Part shown: piece after piece, positions 44,256 to 54,952 of the stretch
Position numbering within the stretch: the stretch's first letter is position 1
Layout: the number at the start of each line of letters is the position of its first letter
Assembly: GCA_001599815.1 (NCBI GenBank)
Contig: BCIA01000002.1
Location: 6,297,626 to 6,361,625 of the forward strand
Direction: 5' to 3'
DNA length: 64,000 nt
DNA from: Furcasterigmium furcatum
Taxonomy: Eukaryota; Ascomycota; Sordariomycetes; Glomerellales; Plectosphaerellaceae
The notes under the pieces: generated by a model
What the model was told of the DNA's origin: nothing
Database searches by the model: none
Seen by the model: the letters and a program-made list of their open reading frames with translations, nothing else
Position numbers and translations under genes: made by a program

Positions 44256-46039
44256 CGTCTTCGGTGGTGGATGTTCTTGATGGTGGAATAGTGATGGTGA
44301 AAATCAGAGGAAGTGGCGCGATGGACGCTCAGCCTGCTCACACGGGGGATTTGCTGGTGTTTTCACCTCCCTCTTTCGTCCTGGGCGGCTTGTACGGCCC
44401 AGATAAGGCGGCTTGGCCTGGCGCGTGCAGGAAGGAAGTAAGTAGAGATACATAATTTCCAATGAGGCAGTTTGTTCACCCGCCATCGCCACAAAATACG
44501 CGTTGGGTCACCTGCACGCGCCCACAACTCGGTCCAGCCAGTCAGATTGCTAGGCCAAGCCAGGAGATGTGGCAGACCTTACGAGTCGTGGAAAGACATG
44601 CATGGTCGCCCGGACGGCAGCGCTGTCGGAAATGTACGATATCTTCCAACGAATCGAGACCCGCCGGACAAGTGTATCGTTCTGGACCGGTTTTTGTTGA
44701 GCCCCTGAGTCCAACGCAGCGAGAAGCAATATGTTTGTAACAACGTTTTGGTACAAACGGTTGGGCGGCAAGCAGTCACGCCACCACATGTTTTCCCGAC
44801 ACAAGGTTCAGCCGTACTCAGCCTGTCCATTCGCGACATTTCGAGCCAATGGTATGCATTCCCCGGACAGCATCTGCATCACGGTTTCTTGGCTGGATCC
44901 AGACTGCCCGCTGCCTCAGGCAGGTAGCTGCGAGCACCTTTTGCTTGCTTCGGCTGAGGTGGCGGACTGAAGAATGATCAACCTGATGATCTAAGAACTC
45001 CGCAGGTGGGAGGCACAGTATTAGCTGGTAGGGTGCAGCCAATCTATTCCGTGAAAGAGAAAGACTACAAGGATAATGAAGCACTGGTGCCGGACCCTAT
45101 TAGGCATCGACGAGGCTTGGATGTCGTGCATGGGGACGGAGCCGGTCCGACCCCTAGCCCTACCACTCCTCCAGCCTGCTTACAAAGTCCCCATCCAAGA
45201 TTCCAAGTCGTCGCTTCCGAGAAGAACAAAGTGCTCCGGCTATCGAACGGCCCCCACGAGATCCATCGAGGCCGTGGTGTCTGTACCCAGCCGCTTGAGC
45301 AGGAGTGTCAAGACATCGACTTGCCCCTTTCGTCCTTGGCCCACTTCGTTTGATAGTGGTTTTCTGACGAAATCGAAGACAATAGGCTTTTATTTGTTGG
45401 CAGAAACCTGCTATCTTGCGGAAAGATCGGCGGAGTATTAGTCGACAGGTGAATCTATGTAAATTTAGCTGAACTAAGGGGTCCCTGGAAGTGACCACTC
45501 CGGGATTCGTGACCCGTCGCCGTCAGTAGCCAAAGCCTCAGTTCAACAGTTCAGCAGTGGAACCCCGTAACGTTACTGTGATATTTTTCTAGGGATTCTT
45601 GGTTAGACTCATGAGCTGGCCTGATAGTCTCTCGCAACTCACCATGACGAGCGATCCCCCCATTCTCCCATGGTCATCATCGATATCGGCGAGCGAGGCC
45701 CGGACAGGTTCTGGTGTGTCTAGTTGAAAGAAGTTAGAAGATAAACAATGGCGAAGACTTGTACATGTACAGTATTTATTCTGCCTTTCTTAAAATACTT
45801 CCCGTAGCGTGATTATATTAGGGCTTTTTAGTAGACCCAAGATCTGGTGTTGTACCTAAAAGCTTGGTAAGTTCCCCGCCTCGGATCTTACACATCCATG
45901 GATCCGAGCCCCATCCAGTTCTGCCCGCCTTGGTTCAGGGCTGAGGTGGCGCCTGAGCCCCCTCCCTCACCTCGACCAAAGACAGCTGTTCGTCGCTCTC
46001 GCTTGATCATCCTCGTACCCGGGCCGGGTCCTTTCGTCG
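44256..46039. other. Intergenic region with a duplicated first-exon relic
   Basis: 1.8 kb with no intact gene. Frames up to 121 codons are open on both strands but lack family features. It is AT-richer at 45570-45610 and 45760-45860. The S9 first-exon copy lies at 45643-45897. Confidence 0.5.
45643..45897 (-). pseudogene. Orphan copy of the S9 peptidase promoter and first exon
   Basis: On the minus strand 45671-45643 reads as a 29-nt exon coding MGEWGDRSS plus part of Trp, followed by a GTGAGT donor. The S9 gene's first exon (34700-34672) is also 29 nt and codes MGECGVRSA plus part of Trp before GTAAGT. Flanks match too: CATTCTCCCATGGTC around the start codon, and GTTCCCCGCCTCGGATCT at 45871 against GTTCCCCGCCTCAGATCT at 34886, about 200 and 186 bases upstream of the start. 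No second exon homologous to the peptidase follows, so this is a truncated duplicate. Confidence 0.7.
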
Positions 46040-47599
46040 TTGCCTCTTTCTCCCGCCGTATCCACCACCTTGTCTTTCAACGCCGGCCCTGGCAAGGCCA
46101 TCTTCTTCAGCATGGCGGCTCGACAGGACTCTGACGATCTTGCATGGGACCGGAGCGACAAGCTCTGGGAGGAGGCCATGAAGCAAGTCCGATCTTCCTC
46201 AGCTTGTCGCAGAATCGAATCCTTTGCTGAAAAGCTATTCGGAACTCCTGCAACCTTGGTCCCCCCTCTGATCATTGGCGGCTTCAATGTGCTATATCCC
46301 ATACGCCTTGAAGGCCTTTCCACTGGTGTTCTCGTTCGCCTGCCCTGTCCCAACCAAGCGGCATTTCCTGAAGAGAAAACCCTCGTTGAAGCTGCGACCG
46401 CTTCTTGCATCAGCCAATGCACCGACATTCCAATCCCAGAACTCCTCAGATACGGCAACGATCCTGACATTGGCGCATTCATCATCATCCAGGACCTGGG
46501 GTCTCGACGAGGCATGGGTCGGGCTCTCGAGGCTCCCCGCGAGGATCCTAACGACACGCCTGTCTTGCGAGCCGACATCACGGAAGACCAGCTCAAGCTC
46601 CTATACGTGAAAATGGCACGGTGTGTTCTGCAACTCGCGCAACCCACGTTTCCACGCATCGGTGCTCTCGTCGAGACGAGCCCCGGGTCATACCATGTCA
46701 AGGAACGACCTTTCACCCTGAACATGAGCAACATGGTTCAGCTTTCCAACATTCCCAAATCGATCTTCCCGACCAAGGGCACCACATATCAGACCGCCGA
46801 TGAATGGTACACGGTGCTGGCTGAAATGCAAATCGCGACGCTCCTCTTCCAGCACAACGACATGATATCGTCAGAGGACGACTGCAAGACCAAATACGTG
46901 GCTCGCCAGCTCTTTCGCAGATTGGCCAAGCAAGGCCGACTGTCAACTTTCGGATTTGCCGAAGATGACTGGTCAGCCCGTTGCAAGCAAGCTGGTGCAA
47001 CATTGCCAGTCCCAGATGGATGTGGCCCTTTCCGTCTCTGGTCCGATGATTTTCGGCCGAGCAATGTCATCATCGATGAGAATGACCATGTTCTTGGGGC
47101 TATCGACTGGGAATTCGCATACGTCGGACCAACGCAGTTCGTCCTTGACCCGCCCTGGTGGCTGCTGCTTGATGTGCCCGAGATGTGGGATGATGGCATC
47201 GATGATTGGAACAGCGTCTACGAAAGACGGCTGCAGACCTGGTTCTCGGCCATGGAAGAAGCAGAAAAAGAAGCAAACCCCGGTTCTCTGCTGCTTTCTG
47301 CGTACATGCGTGAGAGCTGGGCCACGGGCCGCTTCTGGCTCAACTATGCCGCCAGGAAGAGCTGGGCCTTCGACACCATCTACTGGAAACACCTAGACGA
47401 GAGGTTCTTCGGTGAGCGGGGAGAAGACGTTCCTGCGGAGGAGCTGTGGAAGACGAGGGTACACCTTTTGAATGAAGAGGAACGAGCCGCGATGGAGCCC
47501 ATGGTGAAAACAAAGGTCGAGGAATCGAAGCATCGAGTTCTGGTCGAGTGGGACGCTGCGGAGGCGAAGAAGCGGCTATCTCAGTTCCTTTTCGAATGA
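46040..47599 (+). CDS. APH-family phosphotransferase (aminoglycoside-phosphotransferase fold)
   Basis: Intronless, 519 residues from 46040; an ATG at 46112 would give 495 and removes a non-conserved leader, so it may be the true start. The kinase-like fold shows an N-lobe (PLIIGGFNVLYPIRL.STGVLVRLPCP), a C-lobe Brenner-like motif FRLWSDDFRPSNVIIDEN (about 334) and GAIDWEFAYVGPTQF (about 356) with the metal-binding Asp. The usual His of HxDxxxxN is Ser here, as I recall is frequent in this fungal branch. The C-terminal 130 residues are helical (ERRLQTWFSAMEEAEKEANP). Fungal APH proteins are expanded; substrates are unknown and antibiotic resistance should not be assumed. Confidence 0.88.
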   Translation: MPLSPAVSTTLSFNAGPGKAIFFSMAARQDSDDLAWDRSDKLWEEAMKQVRSSSACRRIESFAEKLFGTPATLVPPLIIGGFNVLYPIRLEGLSTGVLVRLPCPNQAAFPEEKTLVEAATASCISQCTDIPIPELLRYGNDPDIGAFIIIQDLGSRRGMGRALEAPREDPNDTPVLRADITEDQLKLLYVKMARCVLQLAQPTFPRIGALVETSPGSYHVKERPFTLNMSNMVQLSNIPKSIFPTKGTTYQTADEWYTVLAEMQIATLLFQHNDMISSEDDCKTKYVARQLFRRLAKQGRLSTFGFAEDDWSARCKQAGATLPVPDGCGPFRLWSDDFRPSNVIIDENDHVLGAIDWEFAYVGPTQFVLDPPWWLLLDVPEMWDDGIDDWNSVYERRLQTWFSAMEEAEKEANPGSLLLSAYMRESWATGRFWLNYAARKSWAFDTIYWKHLDERFFGERGEDVPAEELWKTRVHLLNEEERAAMEPMVKTKVEESKHRVLVEWDAAEAKKRLSQFLFE

Positions 47600-49087
47600 T
47601 CAATGCTTGGGTAGGCTCAAATAGAGATGGTTCCCTCGACCAAATCGATCAATGAGATCAAAGTAACAGATAGTCACTGGACCTTCCTAGTCAGGAAGTT
47701 CGTTCGACGCTGGGGCAAGCCGGGGTATTGTCGTACATTCAATATTAAATTATCTTCACCCCGGGGAAACACCGTCGTTTCTGTGATAAGATCCGAAATT
47801 CTTGGTCTGATATTTCCTTTACATACTTCTAGTAGTCATATCTTGAGAACGGGGACCCTTGCCGCACTTGATTTGGGCGTAAATGACGACATAGGCTGGG
47901 GTTTGGTGTTATGGATGCATGACCAGTGCAGCTCTCGCTTCCAGATAGGTATTATTTAGATTTCGGCCAAATGGATGAGGTAATTCTTAGGCGTATCTCC
48001 AATGTAGTAAGAAACCATCCCGGTTTCTGATGTCAAAAGAGATGTCATGTCAGCTACCCGAGGCTTGACCCGAACCTCCTGGACCTACAAGTCTCTCTCT
48101 CAAAGAATAACAGCCATTTCTCAATATTCCTCGGATACTATAAGAAGAGCCGAGTTATTAAGGTTAACTCATGTTGCCCTAGGTTCCCTTACCCACCCTC
48201 TTGACCACCCTTGAAGGGTGGCTTCCGGTCAAACCCTCGGAGCTCTTGAGGTATAATTCTGTCGTATTCAATGACCGAACTGTCTGAGCCTCGATACAGC
48301 GGTTTAGCAGTGGATTCCCGCAATCTAATATCGTACATATGCAGGAACTTATTAATTCAACATGGTTCGTGTTCGAATCCTTGCTTCATGTCTGGCATAC
48401 CGGTTTGGCAATTTGTCCCGGGACGCGTCTCGGGCGAGACCACGGAGACCCCACCCCCGCGGATGTGTCCGCGGACCGTGACCCGGAGATAGCGATGATT
48501 CATTCTTCCTCACTGTGGGTACTGGAAGGGCCCCATAATTTTATCTCCGTTGTAATACTCGTACACGTTTTGTTGCGTAACCTCACACGCCAAGCCTGCG
48601 AGGAGCAGCATCACGGCCTCAGGAGCATCAAGGAAGGTCCAGTCTGACGGGGGATGATTCATTTTGCATCGAAGAGGGGTACTGTGACAATGAGTAAGGA
48701 CCGAGATGACGATGGGGCTGGTGGGTAGAGACAGCAAGATAAATAGGAGGCGAATGGACATGATGTTGGTTGATGAACATGAACTTCAAAGACAATCTTC
48801 TCCCGGGAATCGTGAGACCAGGCGTTGGACGATGGCGTTGGACGATGACTCCATACTGACGTCGAGCAGGGTAAGTCACGATCTCGTATGCAACGCCCAA
48901 AACACCATCCATCTTCCATGATGACCCCATCACATGACTGAACCCAACGCAAACAATCTCTCTGCTGGACTGAACCCCAGCCCAATGAAGTCACATGTGC
49001 CGACATCGTCTGAGAAGCACACTCTCACTGAACCATTCATGAGTTTCAAAAAAAGTTGCATTAGAGACTAACATCTTCCACGCATCT
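47600..49087. other. Intergenic region, AT-rich in its first half
   Basis: 1.5 kb. 47600-48400 is AT-rich with no coding sequence seen. A candidate small secreted protein lies at 48510-48761 on the minus strand. Confidence 0.45.
48510..48761 (-). CDS. Candidate small secreted protein, 83 residues
   Basis: A single frame with an ATG at 48761. The N-terminus (MSIRLLFILLSLPTSPIVIS) fits a signal peptide; the mature part of about 60 residues contains three Cys and SDWTFLDAPEAVMLLLAGLACEV-like sequence ending in FQYPQ. It is short and has no recognised family. An intron or longer form is possible. It might be an effector-like or orphan gene, or chance. Confidence 0.35.
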   Translation of the reverse strand: MSIRLLFILLSLPTSPIVISVLTHCHSTPLRCKMNHPPSDWTFLDAPEAVMLLLAGLACEVTQQNVYEYYNGDKIMGPFQYPQ

Positions 49088-49889
49088 TCAGTTCTTTTCC
49101 TTTCCGAGCCGCATAATACTCTTCAGCGCATCCGTCTCCGCCTCCTGCCTCGCAAGCTTCAGCTTCAGATCGTCCCTCTCCGCGAGGGCCGCCTCCAGCG
49201 CCTTCTCCAGCTCCTCGATCCGGTCGACCTTCTTCTGGCGATACTTGCGCGCGGCAATGGTGTTCCGCTGACGCCTGAGCAGCACCTCCGAGCCGTCCGG
49301 CCTGCGGCCCTGCGCGCCCGGAGGACCCATGGTCCCGGACCCGGAGCCAGAGACCGCGGAGCCGGGGCTCGGCAGCGTGGCCCCCTGAGGCGACGAGTGC
49401 GTCGAGCTGTTCGGCGCTGACGTCACGTCGTTCAGGGGCAGGGTGGCGGGCGAAACGTGCGGGGCGATAGTGCCCTGCGGTAAGTCGGGGAAAGTAATAA
49501 AATCTGGCGGCCCGGTCAGCGCACGCGTCCCGTGACTCGTAGGCCTGGGAGGCCACGAACCTGTTCCAATCTCAAAGTCGTTCATCGCGAACATCGTGTC
49601 GGCGGGGAGGCCGCCGGTCACCGGGTCCCAGCCCATCGTGTGCCACGGCGGCGACTCGAAGGCGGGGAGCGCGGCGCCGGAGGCCGGCAGCGTGCAGACG
49701 GCATACGGATCGAGCCCGTGCCACCCATCAAGACCCGAGAGACCGGCGGCTGCCGTGGAATAGCTAATGTCTTCGGGCCAGGTCGGTGGCTGATCACTCG
49801 GGGTCGAATGCGACCTCGAGCCTTGCGGGCTGGTAGAAGGTGATGGTCTGGCGGACGCACATGTTGGTGTTGGTTCCGGCCACTGGCAT
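49088..49889 (-). CDS. bZIP transcription factor
   Basis: The basic region and zipper are certain: LLRRQRNTIAARKYRQKKVD then IEELEKALEAALAERDDL with heptad leucines, near the C-terminus. A Ser/Pro/Gly-rich segment precedes it. Proposed exons are 49889-49861, 49763-49561 and 49503-49088 (215 residues). The first splice (GTGCGT to CATTAG, 97 nt) is inferred because the coding frame has no ATG upstream of the one at 49636; starting at that ATG is the alternative. The 57-nt second intron (GTTCGT, CTGAC, GCCAG) is a multiple of three without stops, so retention is also possible. Basic-region residues N-T-I-A-A-R-K-Y-R fit the fungal bZIP (Gcn4/cys-3-like) class. Divergent from a Zn2Cys6 gene. Confidence 0.8.
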
Positions 49890-50473
49890 GGGATCAGAGT
49901 GTTATCGGCCTCGGGAAGAGGCCGTGGGGCGGCTCAAGGTGATGAGTTGGACGTGGGTTGCTGCTCTGGGCAGGAAAGATGATGAGACCAGATTCGATTG
50001 AATTGAGAACGTCGGGGAGGCGTGTTGAAGTACTCCAGAGTCTGGAGGGGGGCGGAGAGTCAGCATGGTGCAGTGGACCCACCCGCCAAGACACGCTAAA
50101 TCACTAGCGCCTATGAGTCATTCTTGGCACGGTTCCTGATAGTAGACTGTCCTCCCGACAAGCATGTCTCGCATGCATGCAATTAGCGGCTGTCTCAGTC
50201 CGCTTAGGACGATAACGGCTGCCTTGTCAGGCTCGGCACTTGGAGACACGAGCCAATCCCGAGGGGTACGAAATCATCAGCGTCCCCCTTATACACTCAT
50301 TCAGTCGGATCCCTTCACTCTCATCACGGCCATCAATTAAGAAGAACAGTTATATTGGATATCTCTGCGGGACGAGGGCCCGCGTGTCCCAGGAACCAGC
50401 CATCCCTCGCGAAATACCCAATTGACAAAACGGAGGGGGAGGTACACGGCATGAAAGCCGATCCCCGCTGACA
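49890..50473. promoter_or_regulatory. Divergent promoter of two transcription-factor genes
   Basis: 584 bp between the bZIP gene (-) and the Zn2Cys6 gene (+). No supported coding sequence. Joint regulation is plausible; no binding site is assigned. Confidence 0.4.
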
Positions 50474-52503
50474 ATGGACTCGCTGCCATTGCGGTCGAGG
50501 CAGGGCCTGCAGGAATCCTCCTCGCTGTAAGTGCTTCAATCTTCTTGGAATATGTATCATTGCTGACCTTGAGAAGCTCACCGTCCTCGTCAACCTCGCC
50601 TGATGACTCCGGCAGTCAGCCCTCATCAGGGGCGGGGCATCAGCTGAAGCACACGCGCACCAGCACGGCCAAAGTCCGCACGGGATGCGTGACGTGCAAG
50701 AAGCGGCATGTCAAGTGCGACGAGACCAAGCCCTTCTGCATGAACTGCCTGCGTCTCAAGGGCTTCTGCGAGGGCTATGCCATCAAGCCGCGGAAGAAGA
50801 GGGCGAGGCCGGCTCCCAAGAAGGACCAGCAAGCCGTGGTCGCTGTCCCTCGGGCTGGGTCCCCGACGATCTTTCTCGAGATGAACTCGAACTCTGTCGA
50901 TTTCTCAGATCACTCATCCATGCTGTACTTTGACGAGTTTGTCGATCTGGCTGCCCGCTACTTCCCCCTGAGCGCCACATACACGAGGCTGTGGACGGTC
51001 ACATTGCCCCAGCTTGCTCGGTTAAATCCCTCCCTCAGGCACGCGGCCATCGCCATCGGCGCTCTCAGCAAAGCCCACGACCGCCGAGATCTCCCTGAAT
51101 TGCCCGAGTCGCAGGCAGCCCGCCGGACAGCTGTTCTGCGGCTGCGGGAGCAGAGCCCGCACTATCACAATGCCATTGTGCACTACTGCGCCGCCCTCAG
51201 GTTGCAGAGCCAAGAACTGTCCAGCACCACCGTGGTGCAGAACACCGTCTTCCTCTCCATCCTGTTCATCTGCTTCGAGCTCATCCGCGGCGACACCAGG
51301 TCCGCGCTGCGGCACATCAACTACGGCACGGCTCTGTTGTACAACGTCGTCACGGAAGGTGATGCCCAGGACCACATCACCAACCTTGCGCCGAATCCAA
51401 GGTATCTCCTGGCCGAGGTCGCCGACACGTACATCCACCTGGCAACGCAGAGCCGGACGGTGCTCAGCGGGAGGATCGGGCGCGATATGCCTCTCTCCGG
51501 TCTGACCAAGGACCTCTCGAAGAGAGGGACGACGGTGGACAAGTTTTTCGTCGTCCTGCAAAAGCTTCCCCGACTCGACAGATCCATCAGCCTGGACAGC
51601 ATGCCTACGATTTTCCGGGACGCAGCGGAAGCGGAGGAGTACTGGTTGATGGTCCAGCGCTGGGGGGCGGAGATGGGGCCCATTCTCATGCAAATTTTCA
51701 TGGATTCGCGTCTGCTGGAGCTCGAGGATGACGACGAGATCAACGAGGCCATGATAAAGCTCCTCGGGGACCCGCGCATGCTAGACATTGCCGAGGGCAT
51801 GACGGTGCATCTGAGACGGTGGGAGAGCGCCTTCCGCCCGATGTACGACCGGTACCTGATGGACGAGCAGACAAATCGGGATACTTACCTGAGGATCCTG
51901 TGGCTGCGGATGATGTGGCTCATCACGGGCATCTTCAATTGCATCCCGAGGTTCTCCGAGTACGGGCTGATGGAGCAGCTCACGCCAGACTGCCGTGAGA
52001 TGAATATGCTGGCCGAGATGATCCTCCGCAAGACGCATGGCGAGTCGACCAGCCCGGTTCACCACCTCTCGCTGGACGGAGGCGTCCTGTCGCAGATATC
52101 GTTCGTCGCGTTCTTCTGCCGCGACCCCCTGGTGCGGGAGGACGCCATCCGGATCCTGGCCACGTATCCGCACAAGGACGGGCTCTGGGACTCGCACGCG
52201 CACCTCGCGCTAGCCATCCGGAACCGGGGGATCGAGAAGGTCAACGCGAGCGAGGGCGACAAGCTGGACCAGTGGCTTCGGCTCTGGCGGCGCGAGCACA
52301 TCTTTGAAGATGCGGGAAGTCGGATGCTTCTGCACTTCATGGACAAGAATCCCGAAACGGGGAAATGGGAGCTCGTGGAGGAGGTTGCGGACGTCAAGGA
52401 AAACGTGGACGAGATCGTATGGACACGACAGCCCCTGACAGGCGCAAGCAAGTTCGTGATGGCGAACGTACTCCCGCTCGAGATGAACTTGTCCAAGCTA
52501 TGA
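50474..52503 (+). CDS. Zn2Cys6 transcription factor with fungal-specific regulatory domain
   Basis: Two exons (50474-50526, 50577-52503) give 659 residues. The 50-nt intron has GTAAGT, TGCTGAC and GAGAAG; exon 1 codes MDSLPLRSRQGLQESSS. The binuclear cluster GCVTCKKRHVKCDETKPFC then CLRLKGFC sits at about residues 54-82 and is followed by a basic linker (KPRKKRARPAPKK). The remaining 550 residues are helical with the pattern of Fungal_trans_2 (FVDLAARYFPLSATYTRLW, LRHAAIAIGALSKAHD, HYNAIVHYCAALR-like order). It is a DNA-binding regulator whose targets are unknown. This family often controls secondary metabolism or catabolism, but no cluster is adjacent apart from the divergent bZIP gene. Confidence 0.9.
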
Positions 52504-54952
52504 GCCTCCTCCCCACTCCACCGACATTGGATGAATTGTATTGCGAATAGTCGACGGTCCCCTCACTTGGGCGACCATTTCCAGGTGGCCGTGTAGAGTT
52601 GCTTCCACGACGAGATGCACACCCCTACACTCAAAAGGCGTTGGTCGTATTTTAGACATGATACCACTCAATATCGAATTGATCTTCCCTCTGCCTTGAT
52701 GATATGCACTCGCGATGTGAATGAGGCCGGCAAAGCGCGCAGGATAATTGCCATCTGATGTCAAGAATTCGCCGACAAGCCGGCATGCCCTTTGGGGCGC
52801 TGCATGATGTCATGCAGAGGATTGGGAATTCAGGGGCTTGGCCGCCCGCATAACGGAGACGGACGTCAGGGAACATCCATCCAGGCCGGTGATCCGGCGG
52901 TGTTTATGTGACAACGGGCTAGGGCGTCGGCGTGTTTGAGAATTCCAGAGTGGTTGAGTGGTTCTGGGTGCCGGTGGCTGCAACCCACCAACGGCGTCGA
53001 ATCGCGATATTTGCGACGAAGGACGCAGGTTGCCAGGTTGCCAGGATAGAAGTACTTGTACTGCCCTGCTTCGACCGAGACCGCGCTGCGAAAGGTCTTT
53101 TCCACTCGTCCCATTAAATTTCAGTGCTGCTGTGCCGCACGATGATAGCGATCGCTGCCGCATCTCGATCCCTACACGGGCGCCGGCAGGATTTTTTTTG
53201 GAATGCAGGAGTTCGCATCGCATCTCATTGGAGCCCATGAATGGGGCCGGCCACCTCCTGAATATTGTGGATTCTCGCGCTGCTGTCAATTCAACCCATC
53301 CGGACCGTAGGTGTTCCTCGAGGATGCCAAATGATGGTGATCTCCAGAAGATCGCCTTCTCCCTGAAGCTGTGAAGCGGCGCCCGAGGACCTCCGCGCGA
53401 GAGTTTCGAACATTCGAGGGAATGGGGCGACGAGGGACCACGGGCCTTTTCTCGGCTGCAGCTGAGGCGGCCAGAGGGGCTGTACAGTTGATCAGCCAAC
53501 GAGGCCCAGTGTACTGGCAGGGGACAGGCCCCCAACAGCGCGACACGAGCTTGTTCGAGATGGCCAAGGGAGTGCCTCGTGCACAGGCCACATGGACTTG
53601 GTGGATGTGTTCGAGGGGCAGTCCGGTGGTGTCGTTGGTCGTCTCGGAGGTCACTGGATGGGCTGGATGAGGCGTGCGTCGTCAGTTATGATGAGGCCCA
53701 GATGTGGCGCCGTCGCTTCAAGCCTGGAATGTGAGCGTAGTCGAAGGATGGGACGAATGTTGTGGCCAAGTTGGTTTTGGATCAAGCAGGCTGGAAGACG
53801 GACGTGTTTGCTCTCGTGGAAGGGCATTGATGAATTGGTGCGACCTTCCAATGTTCCTTCCCATCTTGCTCCGGTGTTCCATCGTTCCAGGTGCTCGCGG
53901 AGAGGAAAGTGCCCGGCAGGGGCGCCTCACCAGCAACGGGCAGCCCCCACCAAGCCCAAAGTGGCTTGGCCGGCTGCCACTGGCGCTGCAGGGGAGCGGC
54001 CGCATACCCGTTGTGGGGCGCCTTCCAGCGTCTGAACTCTGCGAAGGCCGGCTGGCGATTGGTGGCTCCTTCCTTCATCTCCCCTAGAGACGAGACCGGC
54101 ACATCCTGGCAACTGGCAGGCAGCCCGCAGTAAGATCTGGGAAAGGGAGCGAGTTGCGCCGCCCGCCCCCGGTGTCTCGTCAACCACCTCCGTCTCGTCT
54201 CCAGGCTCTCGCTCGCATGGGAAGTCTTGGCCCCTTTCCAAGGAATCTCGCACTTCCTGTTTTGCACAACCCAACTCTTGCTTCCCCTCCTCGTCAAACT
54301 CACGACCGTCCGCCCGGGGAAACCCTCTCTCGCTATCATCATCACCGACTCCTCTCACTCGAGCCAGCGGCCGACCCGAGACAGCCTGGTGGCGACCGGC
54401 CGCGACTAATAAACAAAGGGAGGGGCGGGAATACGATCCCCCCAAAAGCGTCCAGGAATACGAACTGCTGGGCGGACTTGCGACGACTGGTCCCAGAAAG
54501 TAGCCGACGGTTACAGCCGCTCCTCCTCATCCATCATCCCCCGAAGACGATTGATCCCAAAATAAGCTCCCCGGAGTGTCCAGCCCTCAACCCTCTCCCT
54601 CTCTCTTCTCCCCGCAAAGCCCAGTCAGTCAGCCAGTCCAGTTCGACCCGACACCACCGGTGGCTGTCAGCGACAACGTCCTGAGGGTGCTGCACCTCGT
54701 ACACCTACCTGACTTGCATCCTCGGGCTGTGCATCGCGAGCGGCACCGCTGGCACGACCTTTCTTTTTCGGCCGGTCACGACGACGCAGCGCATGTTTGA
54801 CACGGATTAAATTGGACACTCTCCATCTCCGACCGCCACCCTCCGCTCGTTTATCGCCGTCACGCGCTCGAACACGGCCCTTGGCCCACCGGCCCTCGTA
54901 CTCGGAATATCAATCAGGGTCTCGCTCGCTCGACCCTTAATACCTCGTCACC
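52504..54952. other. Long intergenic region upstream of the GH17 gene
   Basis: 2.4 kb. Frames of up to 241 codons (52810-53535 minus) are open but overlap others on both strands, are rich in Arg/Ser/Pro and have no family features. C/T-rich DNA at 54570-54650 and the absence of other genes suggest a long promoter and leader for the GH17 gene, as is usual for wall-enzyme genes. Confidence 0.5.

Noticed and set aside
46040..47599. Antibiotic-resistance gene
   Set aside because: The APH fold is widespread in fungi with other substrates; nothing here points to resistance.
45525..48320. Weak likeness between 45525-45575 and 48278-48325 (CAGCAGTGGA..CCCG)
   Set aside because: Short and patchy; not clearly above chance.
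48355..48395. tRNA-like T-loop word TTCGAATCC
   Set aside because: The flanking bases cannot form a T-arm stem and no acceptor or anticodon arm fits.
52810..53535. 241-codon minus frame
   Set aside because: Composition of a chance frame, overlapped by several plus frames, no recognisable motif.
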